Shown: one piece after another, positions 7,757 through 18,141 of the stretch
Layout of the letters: each line of letters starts with the position of its first letter
Numbering within the stretch: position 1 is the stretch's first letter
NCBI GenBank assembly: GCA_021776515.1
Contig: JAJFFS010000015.1
Location: 151,542-215,541, forward strand
Length of the DNA stretch: 64,000 bases
From: Robiginitomaculum sp.
GTDB taxonomy: Bacteria > Pseudomonadota > Alphaproteobacteria > Caulobacterales > Maricaulaceae
Direction: 5' to 3'
Notes under the pieces: model-generated
Seen by the model: the letters and a program-made list of their open reading frames with translations, nothing else
What the model was told of the DNA's origin: nothing
The model's database searches: none
Translations under genes and position numbers: made by a program

Positions 7757-9208
7757 TTACAAATCAAACAGCAGGCGTTCCGGGTCTTCCAGGCATTCCT
7801 TGACGCGAACGAGAAAGGTTACCGCGCCTTTGCCATCAACCACACGGTGGTCATAGGACAGCGCCAGATACATCATGGGCCGGATAACAACTTCGCCGTT
7901 CACCGCCATGGGGCGTTCCTTGATGGCGTGCATCCCCAAAATGCCGCTTTGCGGGGCGTTGAGGATGGGTGTGGACATCAGCGAGCCATAAACCCCGCCA
8001 TTAGTGATGGTAAAGGTTGCCCCCTGCATATCGGCCATGGATAGTTTGCCGTCACGGGCCTTTTTTCCCAAGCCTGCAATGCCCATCTCGATCTGGTCCA
8101 TCGAGAGAACATCGCAATCGCGCACCACCGGCACCACCAGGCCTTTGTCGATACCCACGGCAACGCCAATGTCATAATGGTTTTTATAAATCAGATCAGT
8201 GCCGTCCAGTTCAGCATTAACCTCTGGCACGTCTTTAAGCGCGGTAACACAAGCCTTCACAAAGAACGACATGAAGCCAAGTTTAATCCCGTGTTTTTTA
8301 GCAAACAGGTCTTTGTATTTCGCCCGCGACGCCATAATGGCGCTCATATCCACCTCGTTAAAGGTAGTCAGCATGGCGGCGGTGTTTTGTGCTTCTTTCA
8401 GGCGTTTGGCGATGGTTTGGCGCAGGCGCGACATACGCACCCGCTCTTCGCGTGGGCCTGTATCTCGCGGTGCAACGGAAGCCGCCGGTGGTGTGACCGT
8501 CGCGCTGAGGGCATCACCCTTGGTAATGCGCCCGGCTTTGCCTGTGCCGGAAATACTGGCCGGATCAACGCCCTTTTCCGCCATCACACGAGCCGCAGAC
8601 GGCATAGACTTTGGCGCACTGTCTTGAGTGGCCGGGGCCGCAGAGGCAGGTGCCGCAACAGGTGCGCTGGCATCACCGCCCTGACTAACTCGCGCAATGA
8701 CCGATCCAACCTCGACCGTATCGCCTTCGCTGACCAATTGTTCGACCAGAACGCCGTCAACTGGCGATGGTACTTCGATGGCCACCTTATCGGTTTCCAC
8801 TTCCACCAGCGGCGCATCTTTTTTCACCGCCTCGCCGATCTGGGCCATCCAGGAGGCAATGACCCCCTCGCCTACGCTTTCGCCCATTTGCGGGATGGCA
8901 ATATCGATGATTTTTCCGCTGTCCTTTTTGGGTGAGGCCTTTTTTGGGGCGGCCTTTGGTTTGGCGGCACTTGCCCCTTCTTCCAACACCGCCAACAATG
9001 CGCCGATCTCCACCTCATCACCTTCCTGAGCAGCAATCTTGTTGATCACTCCATCGGCGGGGGCGCTAACCTCCAGCGAGACCTTGTCAGTTTCCAGTTC
9101 GACCAAAAGCTGGTCCTTTTTTACCGCATCGCCCTCGCCTACTTTCCAGTCGGCAACAATGGCTTCGGTAACGCTTTCACCAAGTACGGGAACAACAATA
9201 TCGGTCAT
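7757..9208 (-). CDS. sucB: 2-oxoglutarate dehydrogenase E2, dihydrolipoyl succinyltransferase
   Basis: A 483-residue E2 component that transfers the succinyl group to CoA in the TCA cycle. Two lipoyl domains are visible, with lipoylated lysines in ETDKVSLE (Lys42) and ETDKVAIE (Lys141), joined by Ala/Lys/Pro-rich linkers. An E3/E1-binding domain follows (about 205-235, [29 protein letters not shown]). The catalytic domain ends with the [12 protein letters not shown] motif. Most SucB proteins carry one lipoyl domain, so the tandem is noteworthy. Its start overlaps the sucA stop by four bases (ATGA). No lpd gene follows in the window. Confidence 0.95.
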   Translation of the reverse strand: MTDIVVPVLGESVTEAIVADWKVGEGDAVKKDQLLVELETDKVSLEVSAPADGVINKIAAQEGDEVEIGALLAVLEEGASAAKPKAAPKKASPKKDSGKIIDIAIPQMGESVGEGVIASWMAQIGEAVKKDAPLVEVETDKVAIEVPSPVDGVLVEQLVSEGDTVEVGSVIARVSQGGDASAPVAAPASAAPATQDSAPKSMPSAARVMAEKGVDPASISGTGKAGRITKGDALSATVTPPAASVAPRDTGPREERVRMSRLRQTIAKRLKEAQNTAAMLTTFNEVDMSAIMASRAKYKDLFAKKHGIKLGFMSFFVKACVTALKDVPEVNAELDGTDLIYKNHYDIGVAVGIDKGLVVPVVRDCDVLSMDQIEMGIAGLGKKARDGKLSMADMQGATFTITNGGVYGSLMSTPILNAPQSGILGMHAIKERPMAVNGEVVIRPMMYLALSYDHRVVDGKGAVTFLVRVKECLEDPERLLFDL

Positions 9209-12126
9209 GATTTTTTCTCTAGGTTCAGGGCTTCATCCATAAAGGCATTCAGTTCGGCCATATGCCTGGCCATGGTGCCCGTGGCCGTTGAGGCCGAGGC
9301 ATGACGCCCCACGTAACGCGGGCGGTGCAACCGCGCCTTGATGCGTGTCAGCACCCATTCCAGGTTGGGTTCTATAAAGTTCCAGGCCCCCATGTTACGG
9401 GGTTCTTCCTGACACCAGACCATGTCAGCATTTTTAAAACGCGACAGCTCATTAATCAGGGATTTTGCCGGAAAAGGATAAAGCTGCTCGACGCGCATAA
9501 GGTAGACATTATCAATGCCGCGCTTCTCACGCTCCTCGAACAGATCGTAATAAACCTTGCCCGAACACAGGACGACACGAGCAATATCCTTATCGGCTTT
9601 CAGCTTTACCTTGGCGCGGCGATCCTTGATTTGTGCATCATCCCACAACACCCGGTGAAAAGATGACCGGGCGCCGATTTCATTTAAATCTGAAACACAC
9701 CGTTTGTGCCTCAGCAATGATTTGGGGGCCATCAGGATCAATGGTTTGCGAAATTGACGGTGGATCTGGCGGCGCAGAATATGGAAATAATTTGCCGGCG
9801 TGGTGCAATTTGCCACCTGCATATTGTCCTGGGCACACATTTGCAAATACCGCTCCAGGCGCGCCGAAGAGTGCTCTGGCCCCTGCCCCTCATACCCATG
9901 AGGCAGCAGCATAACCAGGCCCGACATACGCAGCCATTTGCGCTCGCCAGCCGATATAAACTGGTCCACCACCATTTGTGCGCCATTGGCAAAATCACCA
10001 AATTGCGCTTCCCACAAGGTCAAGGCGTTAGGGGCCGACAGAGAATAACCATACTCGAACCCCAGCACGGCTTCTTCGGACAAGAGCGAGTCGATGACCT
10101 CAAATGTTCCCTGATCTTCACTGATATGGTGCAGGAAAGTATGACGGTGCTCGGTTTCCTGGTCGATGGCGCGGCTATGACGGTGCGAGAATGTGCCACG
10201 GCCACTATCCTGACCGGAAAGACGCACCGGAAAACCCTCATCCAGCAAAGTGGCAAAGGCCAGCATTTCCGCACTGGCCCAATCCAGTCCTTTGCCAGTG
10301 TCAATGGCCTTGGCTCGTGCATCAATCACCCGTTTCAAGGTTTTATGTACGGCCAAATCAGCTGGAAATGTCGTGACCCTTTTGCCAAGACTTTTTAAGC
10401 GTTTTAGCGAAACCCCTGTGCGGCCCCGGCGTTCTTCCCCATCGGGGGCAACACCAAGACCGGCCCATTCGCCATCCAGCCAGTCGGCCTTTTTGGCCTC
10501 ATGTGTTTTACCGCGTTCAAATTCAGCATCCAGAAAATCTTCAAATTCAGTAATCCAGTCGGTTACTTCACCTGATGTTGTTACACCTTCGTCTATCAGG
10601 CGTTTTTCATAAATCGCCCGGGTGGTCGGATGCCCCTTGATGCGCTTGTACATAATCGGTTGGGTGAACGAGGGGTCATCACCCTCATTATGGCCATAAC
10701 GGCGATAGCAAAACATGTCGATCACGGCATCCACGCCAAATTTCTGGCGAAACTCGGTAGCAATTTTTGCGGCATAGACCACGGCTTCAGGGTCATCGCC
10801 GTTCACATGAAACACCGGAGGCTGCACCATCAGGGCAATATCGGTAGGGTAAGGCGAAGAACGTGAAAAATGCGGCGCGGTGGTAAAACCGATCTGATTA
10901 TTGACAATCAGGTGCAGCGTGCCGCCAGTGCCGTGGCCCACAAGGCCTGACATGGCAAAACATTCCGCCACAATGCCCTGCCCCGCAAAAGCCGCATCAC
11001 CATGCAGCAAAATTGGCATCACATGGCCGCGTTCCGTATGGCCGTCATCAGGTGCTGTTGGTTCCTGTTTAGCCCGCACCTTGCCCAGGACCACCGGGTT
11101 GACGGCCTCCAGATGCGACGGGTTGGCGGTCAGTGACAAATGCACATTATTGCCATCAAACTCGCGGTCTGATGACGCGCCCAAATGGTATTTCACATCG
11201 CCCGAAGCAAAATCATCCGCGCCCCAGCTATGACCGCCAGCAAATTCATTGAATACCTGATGATAGGGCTTGCCCATCACGGCGGTCAGCACGTTCAGCC
11301 GCCCCCGGTGTGGCATACCCAGCACAATTTCGGAAACCCCCAGTGCACCGCCGCGTTTTAAAATTTGTTCCATCGCCGGAACCAGGGCTTCGCCGCCATC
11401 AAGGCCGAAACGCTTGGTTCCGGGATAACGCTTGTGCAGAAACTGTTCAAAAACCTCTGCCTCAATCAATTTACGCAAAATTGCCTTGCGGCCCATTTCC
11501 GTAAAATGAATTTCCTTGTCCTTGCCCTCAATGCGGCGCTGCACCCAGGATTTCTGCTCCGGGTTGGAAATGTGCATAAATTCAATAGCAAAAGTGCCGC
11601 AATATGTGCGCTTCAATATTTCCAGCATTTGCCGGGGCGTAGCACTTTCCATTCCCATCACATGGTCGATGAATATTTCCCGGTCCATGTCATCAGGGCC
11701 AAACCCGTAAGTGGCCGGGTCCAGCTCTGGCCAGGGTCCACGTTTTTCAATGCCCAAGGGATCCAGATCAGCCGCCAGGTGCCCACGGATACGATAGGCA
11801 CGGATCATCATCAGCGCCCGGATACTATCCAGCGTCGCCGCACGCACATCATGGGCGCTGGCCTCGGGGCTGCGGGTTTTGACCTTATCCGCAATCGCGG
11901 CCTCGTCCGGCCAGTCAGAGGTTAACGCCGAGGTTAGCTCGCCATTGGCTTCAACCGGCCAGTCCCCACGCTCCCAGGATGGACGCGGGGATGGCATAAC
12001 GTCATTTTCAGCCTTGAAATAGGCCTGCCAGTCTTCGGGTACGCTTTGCGGATCGAGGGCAAAACGCACCTGCATCATTTCAAGATAAGCAGTATTAGTG
12101 CCGGAAAGAAAATCGGGATCTGCCAT
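9205..12126 (-). CDS. sucA: 2-oxoglutarate dehydrogenase E1 (thiamine diphosphate)
   Basis: A 973-residue E1 component that decarboxylates 2-oxoglutarate. It opens with [32 protein letters not shown], typical of alphaproteobacterial SucA. The thiamine-diphosphate region includes [15 protein letters not shown] and NNQIGFTT; the transketolase-like half has [17 protein letters not shown], and the C-terminus [14 protein letters not shown]. Length is normal. It lies 17 bp after sucD and overlaps sucB by four bases, so sucCDAB is a single operon feeding consecutive TCA-cycle steps. Confidence 0.97.
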   Translation of the reverse strand: MADPDFLSGTNTAYLEMMQVRFALDPQSVPEDWQAYFKAENDVMPSPRPSWERGDWPVEANGELTSALTSDWPDEAAIADKVKTRSPEASAHDVRAATLDSIRALMMIRAYRIRGHLAADLDPLGIEKRGPWPELDPATYGFGPDDMDREIFIDHVMGMESATPRQMLEILKRTYCGTFAIEFMHISNPEQKSWVQRRIEGKDKEIHFTEMGRKAILRKLIEAEVFEQFLHKRYPGTKRFGLDGGEALVPAMEQILKRGGALGVSEIVLGMPHRGRLNVLTAVMGKPYHQVFNEFAGGHSWGADDFASGDVKYHLGASSDREFDGNNVHLSLTANPSHLEAVNPVVLGKVRAKQEPTAPDDGHTERGHVMPILLHGDAAFAGQGIVAECFAMSGLVGHGTGGTLHLIVNNQIGFTTAPHFSRSSPYPTDIALMVQPPVFHVNGDDPEAVVYAAKIATEFRQKFGVDAVIDMFCYRRYGHNEGDDPSFTQPIMYKRIKGHPTTRAIYEKRLIDEGVTTSGEVTDWITEFEDFLDAEFERGKTHEAKKADWLDGEWAGLGVAPDGEERRGRTGVSLKRLKSLGKRVTTFPADLAVHKTLKRVIDARAKAIDTGKGLDWASAEMLAFATLLDEGFPVRLSGQDSGRGTFSHRHSRAIDQETEHRHTFLHHISEDQGTFEVIDSLLSEEAVLGFEYGYSLSAPNALTLWEAQFGDFANGAQMVVDQFISAGERKWLRMSGLVMLLPHGYEGQGPEHSSARLERYLQMCAQDNMQVANCTTPANYFHILRRQIHRQFRKPLILMAPKSLLRHKRCVSDLNEIGARSSFHRVLWDDAQIKDRRAKVKLKADKDIARVVLCSGKVYYDLFEEREKRGIDNVYLMRVEQLYPFPAKSLINELSRFKNADMVWCQEEPRNMGAWNFIEPNLEWVLTRIKARLHRPRYVGRHASASTATGTMARHMAELNAFMDEALNLEKKS

Positions 12127-12143
12127 GAGCGACTATCCTTGTT

Positions 12144-13019
12144 TTAGCCTTTGAGAACCTCGACCAGCGTAGACCCCAACGCGGCTGGTGAAGGTGAAAC
12201 GGTAATGCCAGCACTACGCATGGCTTCGATTTTGTCTTCGGCGCCGCCCTTGCCGCCCGAAACAATCGCCCCGGCATGGCCCATGGTGCGCCCCGGCGGA
12301 GCCGTACGCCCGGCAATAAAGCCCACGACAGGCTTTTTAATTTTGGATTGTTTAAGAAATTCAGCGGCATCTTCTTCGGCAGAACCACCAATTTCACCAA
12401 TCATAACAATGGATTCAGTTTCAGGATCACCAAGAAACATTTCAAGGCAGTCAATAAAATTAGTGCCGTTCACCGGATCACCACCAATACCGATGCAGGT
12501 GCTTTGCCCCAGACCCACAGCCGTGGTTTGCCCCACAGCCTCGTAAGTTAACGTGCCCGAGCGCGAAACCACGCCAACCGAGCCGCGTTTGTGAATATGG
12601 CCCGGCATAATGCCGATCTTGCACTCACCCGGGGTAATAACACCCGGGCAATTTGGACCGACAAGGCGCGTGTTAGATCCGCACAAGGCACGCTTTACCC
12701 GCACCATATCAAGAACCGGAATGCCTTCGGTAATACAAACCACCAGCTCGATCTCGGCGGCTATGGCTTCGGCAATGGCGTCGGCGGCAAAGGGTGGCGG
12801 CACATAAATAACGCTGGCCGTGGCCCCGGTGGCCTCTTTGGCGCCAATCACGGTATTAAAAACAGGGAGACCAATATGTTTGGACCCGCCTTTGCCGGGG
12901 GTAACCCCGCCAACCATTTGCGTGCCGTAAGCCAGCGCCTGTTCAGTATGGAATGTGCCGTTTTTGCCCGTAAGGCCCTGCACAATGACTTTGGTGTTTT
13001 TATCAACGAGGACAGACAT
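12144..13019 (-). CDS. sucD: Succinyl-CoA synthetase alpha subunit
   Basis: A 291-residue alpha subunit that binds CoA and carries the phosphohistidine intermediate, in [12 protein letters not shown] near the C-terminus. The N-terminal CoA-binding Rossmann domain shows [21 protein letters not shown] and the middle segment [20 protein letters not shown]. With SucC it makes ATP or GTP from succinyl-CoA. Its ATG follows the sucC TGA directly with no gap, indicating translational coupling. Confidence 0.97.
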   Translation of the reverse strand: MSVLVDKNTKVIVQGLTGKNGTFHTEQALAYGTQMVGGVTPGKGGSKHIGLPVFNTVIGAKEATGATASVIYVPPPFAADAIAEAIAAEIELVVCITEGIPVLDMVRVKRALCGSNTRLVGPNCPGVITPGECKIGIMPGHIHKRGSVGVVSRSGTLTYEAVGQTTAVGLGQSTCIGIGGDPVNGTNFIDCLEMFLGDPETESIVMIGEIGGSAEEDAAEFLKQSKIKKPVVGFIAGRTAPPGRTMGHAGAIVSGGKGGAEDKIEAMRSAGITVSPSPAALGSTLVEVLKG

Positions 13020-14189
13020 TCAAGCGGCCTCCTTTACGGCGGCAACAATTTTTTGTGCCGCATCATCCAGATCATCGGCGGAGATCACATTCAAGCCTGA
13101 ATTGGCGATGATTTCCTTGCCGCGTTTTACGTTGGTGCCTTCAAGACGCACCACCAATGGTACTTTCAGCCCCACATCCTGCACCGCAGTGATCACGCCC
13201 TCGGCGATGACATCACAGCGCATAATACCGCCAAATATATTGACCAGAATGCCTTTGACCTGCGGATCAGAGGTGATGATTTTGAACGCCGCCGTTACTT
13301 TTTCTGCGGTGGCACCGCCACCAACATCAAGAAAATTGGCCGGCTCGGATCCGTAAAGCTTGATAATATCCATGGTTGACATGGCCAGACCAGCGCCATT
13401 GACCATGCAGCCAATTTGCCCATCCAGCGAGATATAGGAAAGATCATAGCCCGCCGCTTCCAGTTCTTTAGGGTCTTCTTCGCTTTCGTCGCGCAGCTCC
13501 ATAATGTCCGGGTGGCGATATAGTGCGTTTCCGTCAAAGCCCATTTTGGCATCAAGGCAAACAAGATCACCGCCGCCAGTAAGCACCAGCGGGTTAATTT
13601 CCAACAGGCTCATATCCTTGGCGACAAACGCCTTGTAAAGAATACCGGCAAGCTTGCCGGCCTGTTTGGCGGCACCGCCCGAAAGGTTCAGCGCCCGCGC
13701 CACCGCCCGGCCATGATGAGGCAATAACCCGGTTGCCGGATCAACGCTAAATGTAATGATTTTTTCAGGCGTATCAGCGGCCACTTCCTCAATATTCATA
13801 CCGCCTTCGGTGGAAACCACAAAAGCAACTTGCGAGCTTTCCCGGTCCACCAACATGGAAAGGTAGAACTCGTTGGCAATATCGGCACCATCTTCAATAT
13901 ACAGCCGCCGCACTTCCTTGCCCGCCGGGCCTGTCTGGTGCGTGACCAGCGTCATGCCTAAAATTGCCTCGGCGTGTGTCCGAACTTCATCAATGCTTTT
14001 GGCAATTTTGACCCCGCCGCCCTTGCCACGCCCACCGGCGTGGATCTGCGCCTTGACCACATAAACCGGGCCGGGCAATTGCTTGGCGGCCTCAACGGCC
14101 TCATCAACAGAAAAAACCGGGTAGCCTTGCGACACCGGCGCACCAAAACCGGCTAAAACGGCTTTGGCCTGATATTCATGAATATTCAT
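13020..14189 (-). CDS. sucC: Succinyl-CoA synthetase beta subunit
   Basis: A 389-residue ATP-grasp subunit. It starts [19 protein letters not shown], the standard N-terminus; GAGAGG precedes this ATG by five bases, so an upstream TTG at 14204 is not used. Visible signatures include [41 protein letters not shown] and the C-terminal [15 protein letters not shown]. It is the first gene of the sucCDAB operon, whose promoter should lie in 14190-14456, where I see no clear regulator site. Confidence 0.97.
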   Translation of the reverse strand: MNIHEYQAKAVLAGFGAPVSQGYPVFSVDEAVEAAKQLPGPVYVVKAQIHAGGRGKGGGVKIAKSIDEVRTHAEAILGMTLVTHQTGPAGKEVRRLYIEDGADIANEFYLSMLVDRESSQVAFVVSTEGGMNIEEVAADTPEKIITFSVDPATGLLPHHGRAVARALNLSGGAAKQAGKLAGILYKAFVAKDMSLLEINPLVLTGGGDLVCLDAKMGFDGNALYRHPDIMELRDESEEDPKELEAAGYDLSYISLDGQIGCMVNGAGLAMSTMDIIKLYGSEPANFLDVGGGATAEKVTAAFKIITSDPQVKGILVNIFGGIMRCDVIAEGVITAVQDVGLKVPLVVRLEGTNVKRGKEIIANSGLNVISADDLDDAAQKIVAAVKEAA

Positions 14190-14456
14190 GGAACCTCTCG
14201 GCAAATTGCTGGTTGTTACTAATCAAAATGACACCCTAAACTGGCGCATTATAGTAAACAGACTCTTAGCGATAATCGTATTCGCATTTCAGGACAATGG
14301 GTGATGCAGAATTTAATACTCATTTTGAGCAAATATGACTGATCTGCGATTCTCAGCCATTTTGACCATGTATATGAAACCATGACCTGGTCACCGTAAT
14401 GCGTAATAAGGGCAAACCTGTGATCTGCCCGGTGTTTTTCCCCTCTCACTTGAGGG

Positions 14457-15521
14457 CTATGGCTGGGCTTGCTCGGGGTTTGTATGCCTCTGTCTGCGGG
14501 TCCATTCCTCCAATGTGTTTTTATGCCCCCAATGCAATGGCTGGTCAGGTGTGGTCGCCGAGACATAACCTCCAGCTGTGAGTCCTCTGATATGAGCTTC
14601 AAATGCGACAGGGTCTTGCACGAATGCTCTGCACCGCTGGCGAAGTTCTTGCGCCTGGGGGCTGCCATCATAAATAATATGATGCCCACCGGTGATTTTG
14701 GACCACATGGTTTGATATAACAGGCTGCCTGCTGGCCCCTTCATGAATGGCTTAAGCTCTTTTGGACGGTTAAGTATTATATCGGTCCAGCCTGCGCCTT
14801 TTTGCTCTTCCGCATCATAGGCTTGTTGCACGTTCAAAAGCGTATAGGCAAAGCCAATACTGTCCAGTGCCGTACAGGTCGATTGCAGGGTGGCCAGCGA
14901 TTCCTCCAGAATCTTGTTTTCGGATACTGCCCCCTTGTAGGATGGCTTCTCATAGGATGTCAGCAAGTGATACAGCTCGTGAAAAAGGGTAGCCAGCACC
15001 GCGAATCCGTCAGGTGCATCAAGATCATCTTTATGGAAGTAAAAAGTGATTCGAATATTCTTCTTTCTGTTAAAAAAGTAATGGGTTTTATCGAGAAAAA
15101 CATCTGAATCTACAAAAACAAGTGTCACCGTATATTTAATTTGGCTGTCCCATCCATAGTTGGACAGTGTCTGCAATCCGGAAGTAATGTTGTCTGCAAG
15201 GGTTTGGGTTTTCTTCAAAAAACTCGGGCTAACATTTTTTTTTCCCACATTTCCGCGATAAGAAATTTTAATGTGTGTGGCCGGTGTATGAACCTCGATC
15301 AAATACCGTTTTTGGTAGATTTTTTGTTTTTTGTTACCACCTAGGATGGATTGTGTTCCATAAACGGGGAAGATAATACTGCGGTGAAATAACTGAACAG
15401 CGTGTATAGATACATTCTGCCGCTCACCCAGAGTGGGTTTTTTGAATCCGCCGATGTGACTGCAAGCCGTTATTGAAAAAAAGGCAAGGAGTACAAACGT
15501 GCGAAGAATAGAAATATGCAT
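14457..15521 (-). CDS. Lipoprotein with HExxH motif, putative metallopeptidase
   Basis: A 354-residue protein with a lipoprotein signal: the hydrophobic stretch ends in SITAC, making Cys20 the lipidated residue. It contains LFHELYH (HExxH at 181-185) in a helix, followed about 25 residues later by KILEESLAT, which could supply the third zinc ligand of a gluzincin. I know no named family for it. ATG 15521 is preceded by AGGGGG and preferred over ATG 15536. The gene is AT-richer than its neighbours. A folded envelope peptidase is the simplest reading, but activity is unproven. Confidence 0.7.
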   Translation of the reverse strand: MHISILRTFVLLAFFSITACSHIGGFKKPTLGERQNVSIHAVQLFHRSIIFPVYGTQSILGGNKKQKIYQKRYLIEVHTPATHIKISYRGNVGKKNVSPSFLKKTQTLADNITSGLQTLSNYGWDSQIKYTVTLVFVDSDVFLDKTHYFFNRKKNIRITFYFHKDDLDAPDGFAVLATLFHELYHLLTSYEKPSYKGAVSENKILEESLATLQSTCTALDSIGFAYTLLNVQQAYDAEEQKGAGWTDIILNRPKELKPFMKGPAGSLLYQTMWSKITGGHHIIYDGSPQAQELRQRCRAFVQDPVAFEAHIRGLTAGGYVSATTPDQPLHWGHKNTLEEWTRRQRHTNPEQAQP

Positions 15522-15584
15522 GTGCACCCCCTGCATAACTGCCCTTTCTTGATATAGGTAAATTCTAGAAAGAAAGTTAGAATT

Positions 15585-16148
15585 TTATGGCTCAAGGCAG
15601 AGATTACCATCTTGGCACACTGTCACATTTTCTGTCCATACTTCCCCACCAGCAGCTAGTGGATTACCATTTTCCTCAAGTGCAAACATGAAAGCATTTA
15701 TTCCTGTCGTCGTTTCCAGCGATATGGAAGGGAAAGTAAATTCTAACTTAGCAGCATTGCTCATAGGCCCTGCCCATGTTGAGGCCGCTGCTGGATCGTC
15801 TAGTTCAATTTTGTCGCCATTTTTATGCCAAGAAAAAGCATTTGCGCCCAGCTTATTATTATTCTCGTCTTTGATGTTTATAAGAACAAGTCCCGAATTT
15901 TCCACGCCTACATTTGTTCCTGTAAGATTAAGGCTTAAGCTTGCAATAGCACTCTGCAAAGCACTCGTCCCACCGAATATAGTACTCAAAGCATTTGCCG
16001 AGCGTGTCCAGGTACAGCTTCCACCTATTTTTTCGGTTGACCCACCGGGGCCGGTTGTCCTCTCCCCGCTGACAGTACATGTAGAAGCGCAACCACTCAA
16101 CACCAACGCTGTTCCGCCAAGCAAAACGGCCATTAAACTATATTTCAT
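15585..16148 (-). CDS. Hypothetical lipoprotein
   Basis: A 187-residue protein beginning MKYSLMAVLLGGTALVLSGCAS, a clear lipobox with Cys20. After it comes a short Gly/Thr-rich stretch and a beta-rich body without motifs that I recognise; three more cysteines (CTVSG, SCTWT and two near the C-terminus in VCQDGNLC) might form disulfides. ATG 16148 is chosen because GGGAGA lies upstream; the frame stays open further but lacks a signal or ribosome site. The leader has a 10-nt homopolymer about 60 bp upstream. Confidence 0.7.
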   Translation of the reverse strand: MKYSLMAVLLGGTALVLSGCASTCTVSGERTTGPGGSTEKIGGSCTWTRSANALSTIFGGTSALQSAIASLSLNLTGTNVGVENSGLVLINIKDENNNKLGANAFSWHKNGDKIELDDPAAASTWAGPMSNAAKLEFTFPSISLETTTGINAFMFALEENGNPLAAGGEVWTENVTVCQDGNLCLEP

Positions 16149-16208
16149 TACTTTCTCCCTGAAATGTATTCTCGCAAAGCACGAAAAACAATATATGGTT
16201 ACGATAGT

Positions 16209-16218
16209 GGGGGGGGGG
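16209..16218. repeat. Homopolymeric G10 tract (C10 on the lipoprotein strand)
   Basis: Ten consecutive G residues on the plus strand, lying 61-70 bp upstream of the ATG of the minus-strand lipoprotein gene. Tracts of this length are prone to slippage and in other bacteria alter promoter spacing. It is the only G or C run of this length that I noticed in the window. Confidence 0.85.
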
Positions 16219-16319
16219 ATAGTCAATATAGAAACTGAACCACCATTTGTGGAGTGTTTTGTCGAGGTTGGCAAGACTGTGTTGGCACAAAATCAGGCTG
16301 GCAGGTGCCCGGTCAAGAC

Positions 16320-16823
16320 TCAGCCACGTTTTGCAAATCGCCCAAACTGGACCACCAGTTCGTCATAGACATGGCGTTTCCAGGAGATGATCTTGTCTGG
16401 TGCCTTTTTAAGGCTCACCCATTTCCAGTCATCAAATTCAGGCGGCTTATGCGCATTAAGATCAACGTGCTTGTCCTTGCCCGTAAACTGAAAAGCAAAC
16501 CACTTTTGTTTTTGCCCGTCCCAATTCAACCTTTTGCTAGGGGCATGGCGTACATCTTCCGGGAAATCGTAAGATAGCCAGCCTTTGACCTTGCCTATTT
16601 TTTTAATATGTTTTGGCTTTATACCGGTTTCTTCTTCCAGTTCACGAAGCGCCGCCGCCAAGGGTTTCTCGCCCGGATCAATACCCCCTTGGGGAAACTG
16701 CCAACATTGATCCCCAATGCCCCCGGCACGATGCCCCATCCAGACCTTGCCGTCCTTGTTAAATAATACCACTGCGGCATTGGGCCGATGTCTGACCAGC
16801 TTGTCTTTTTTACGCTTGGTCAT
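16320..16823 (-). CDS. rppH: RNA pyrophosphohydrolase (Nudix)
   Basis: A 167-residue Nudix hydrolase that removes pyrophosphate from 5'-triphosphorylated RNA and so starts decay. The Nudix box spans residues 46-68: GGIDPGEKPLAAALRELEEE. RPNAAVVLFNKDGKVWMGHR and WQFPQGG are typical of RppH/YgdP. The ATG at 16823 lies 10 bp after the stop of the deacetylase gene and gives the usual length; an open extension to 16910 would overlap that gene by 77 bases. It is the last gene of a minus-strand run. Confidence 0.93.
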   Translation of the reverse strand: MTKRKKDKLVRHRPNAAVVLFNKDGKVWMGHRAGGIGDQCWQFPQGGIDPGEKPLAAALRELEEETGIKPKHIKKIGKVKGWLSYDFPEDVRHAPSKRLNWDGQKQKWFAFQFTGKDKHVDLNAHKPPEFDDWKWVSLKKAPDKIISWKRHVYDELVVQFGRFAKRG

Positions 16824-16833
16824 GTGATGCCCG

Positions 16834-18060
16834 TTAATGCCCCGCGCGCGCAACCATTTGTGGATCACTGCTGGTTGGTGTTTCAATACTGGCACTTCCT
16901 TTGCGCGCACTCAAAACAGCCGATGCTGGTGCCAGCACATACCCCTTACTGCTCACGGTGTCAGTCCAGTGTTTTAACCGCTCCATGGTAATGGGCCAGG
17001 AAAACCCGGCCCCAAGAGCCGTACCGTTCTGAATGGCAATGGCCTCCAGGTGCAATAACTGCTCATCAATGGCAGTTGATGAAGGTTCCGTATCAATAAT
17101 ACGATCCGCCGTCGTCCACCTTAAATGCTCGGCATCCGCAACACTGCTTAACGAAGAGCGCCGGGCCTCGCCATCATAAATAAAATCCACGCCGCGTTGG
17201 CGTAATGCGCGCAAAACCGGCGCCAAAGCAGTTTCCGAGGCAGTGAATTTTGACCCCATATAATTGGTAACAGCAAAATAACCCCATGCCCGGCTTAACA
17301 ACCATTCAAGGCGGCGGGTGTTTTCGGCGGCGCTTACTGTCGCCAGCAAGGTTTGTGGGCCGGGATCATTTTGTGGGTAATCAAAAGGCTCCATTGGCAA
17401 TTCCAGCATAACCTCATGACCGGCCGCACGGGCACGGTTAATCCAGCCCTGCAGGTCACGGGTATAGGGCACAAAAGAAAGCGTTACCTCTGGCGGTAAA
17501 TCGTTGATCGCAGCAAGTGTTGAGGCCTCTTTTAACCCCAACCCCCCAACGATAAGAGCAATCGTCGGAGATTTTGCCGGCAAGTTAAATGGCCGTGCAT
17601 ACACGTCTGCCGGACGGCGTCCGTCGGCGGCAATAACAGGTAAAACACCACCCGGCCCCGGTGCCGTTAAGGCCTTATCCGGCACAGGCCCTGTTGGCGT
17701 AGCTTTGGCCGCAGCATGTCTCGAAGAACCATTATCATCGTCAACGCTATGATGAGCCCTGCCCGGATCCTCAACCCCATCCAGTACAGGCTCGTCATGA
17801 GGCGTTGTAATGACAAAGCCCCCGTCAGCCTCATGCCCCTTATCGATACGTAAATGCCCGGAAAGCGAGGCAGATTGGCTAACCGCAGGAATGGCCAATA
17901 CCTGTTCCATCTGTCCGGCTAAAGGATCACCAAAAACCAGCACACGCACAGCCCCAAGCACCAGAACACTGCTGAGCACAATGGCCCCCAGCACGTGAGG
18001 ATTGATCCGGGGTACCCGGGGCATTGAAAACCTGCTTAATATATTTGCACTAATTGCCAT
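16834..18060 (-). CDS. Divergent polysaccharide deacetylase family protein (YibQ-like)
   Basis: A 408-residue protein with one N-terminal membrane anchor (about residues 24-43), a long low-complexity periplasmic linker, then a divergent polysaccharide deacetylase domain from about residue 165: IALIVGGLGL, LPPEVTLSFVPYTRDLQGWINRARAAGHEVMLELPMEP and YMGSKFTASETALAPVLRALRQRGVDFIYDG. In Alphaproteobacteria this gene normally accompanies ctpA and envC-type genes, as here. A role in peptidoglycan or envelope maintenance is inferred from context; catalytic activity of this family is poorly known. Confidence 0.88.
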   Translation of the reverse strand: MAISANILSRFSMPRVPRINPHVLGAIVLSSVLVLGAVRVLVFGDPLAGQMEQVLAIPAVSQSASLSGHLRIDKGHEADGGFVITTPHDEPVLDGVEDPGRAHHSVDDDNGSSRHAAAKATPTGPVPDKALTAPGPGGVLPVIAADGRRPADVYARPFNLPAKSPTIALIVGGLGLKEASTLAAINDLPPEVTLSFVPYTRDLQGWINRARAAGHEVMLELPMEPFDYPQNDPGPQTLLATVSAAENTRRLEWLLSRAWGYFAVTNYMGSKFTASETALAPVLRALRQRGVDFIYDGEARRSSLSSVADAEHLRWTTADRIIDTEPSSTAIDEQLLHLEAIAIQNGTALGAGFSWPITMERLKHWTDTVSSKGYVLAPASAVLSARKGSASIETPTSSDPQMVARAGH

Positions 18061-18141
18061 AATTATCCGCTCACCAAAACATGGTTAACGAAATATAGGC
18101 ACGCAGTTAAGAAAGCGGTAACGCCGCAATAATCCAGAGGA

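Noticed and set aside
8177..8935. 252-codon plus-strand frame opposite sucB
   Set aside because: It lies fully antisense to a well-supported E2 gene and encodes no recognisable domain.
14249..14689. 146-codon minus-strand frame overlapping the HExxH lipoprotein gene
   Set aside because: It overlaps a better-supported gene in another frame and shows no domain or ribosome site.
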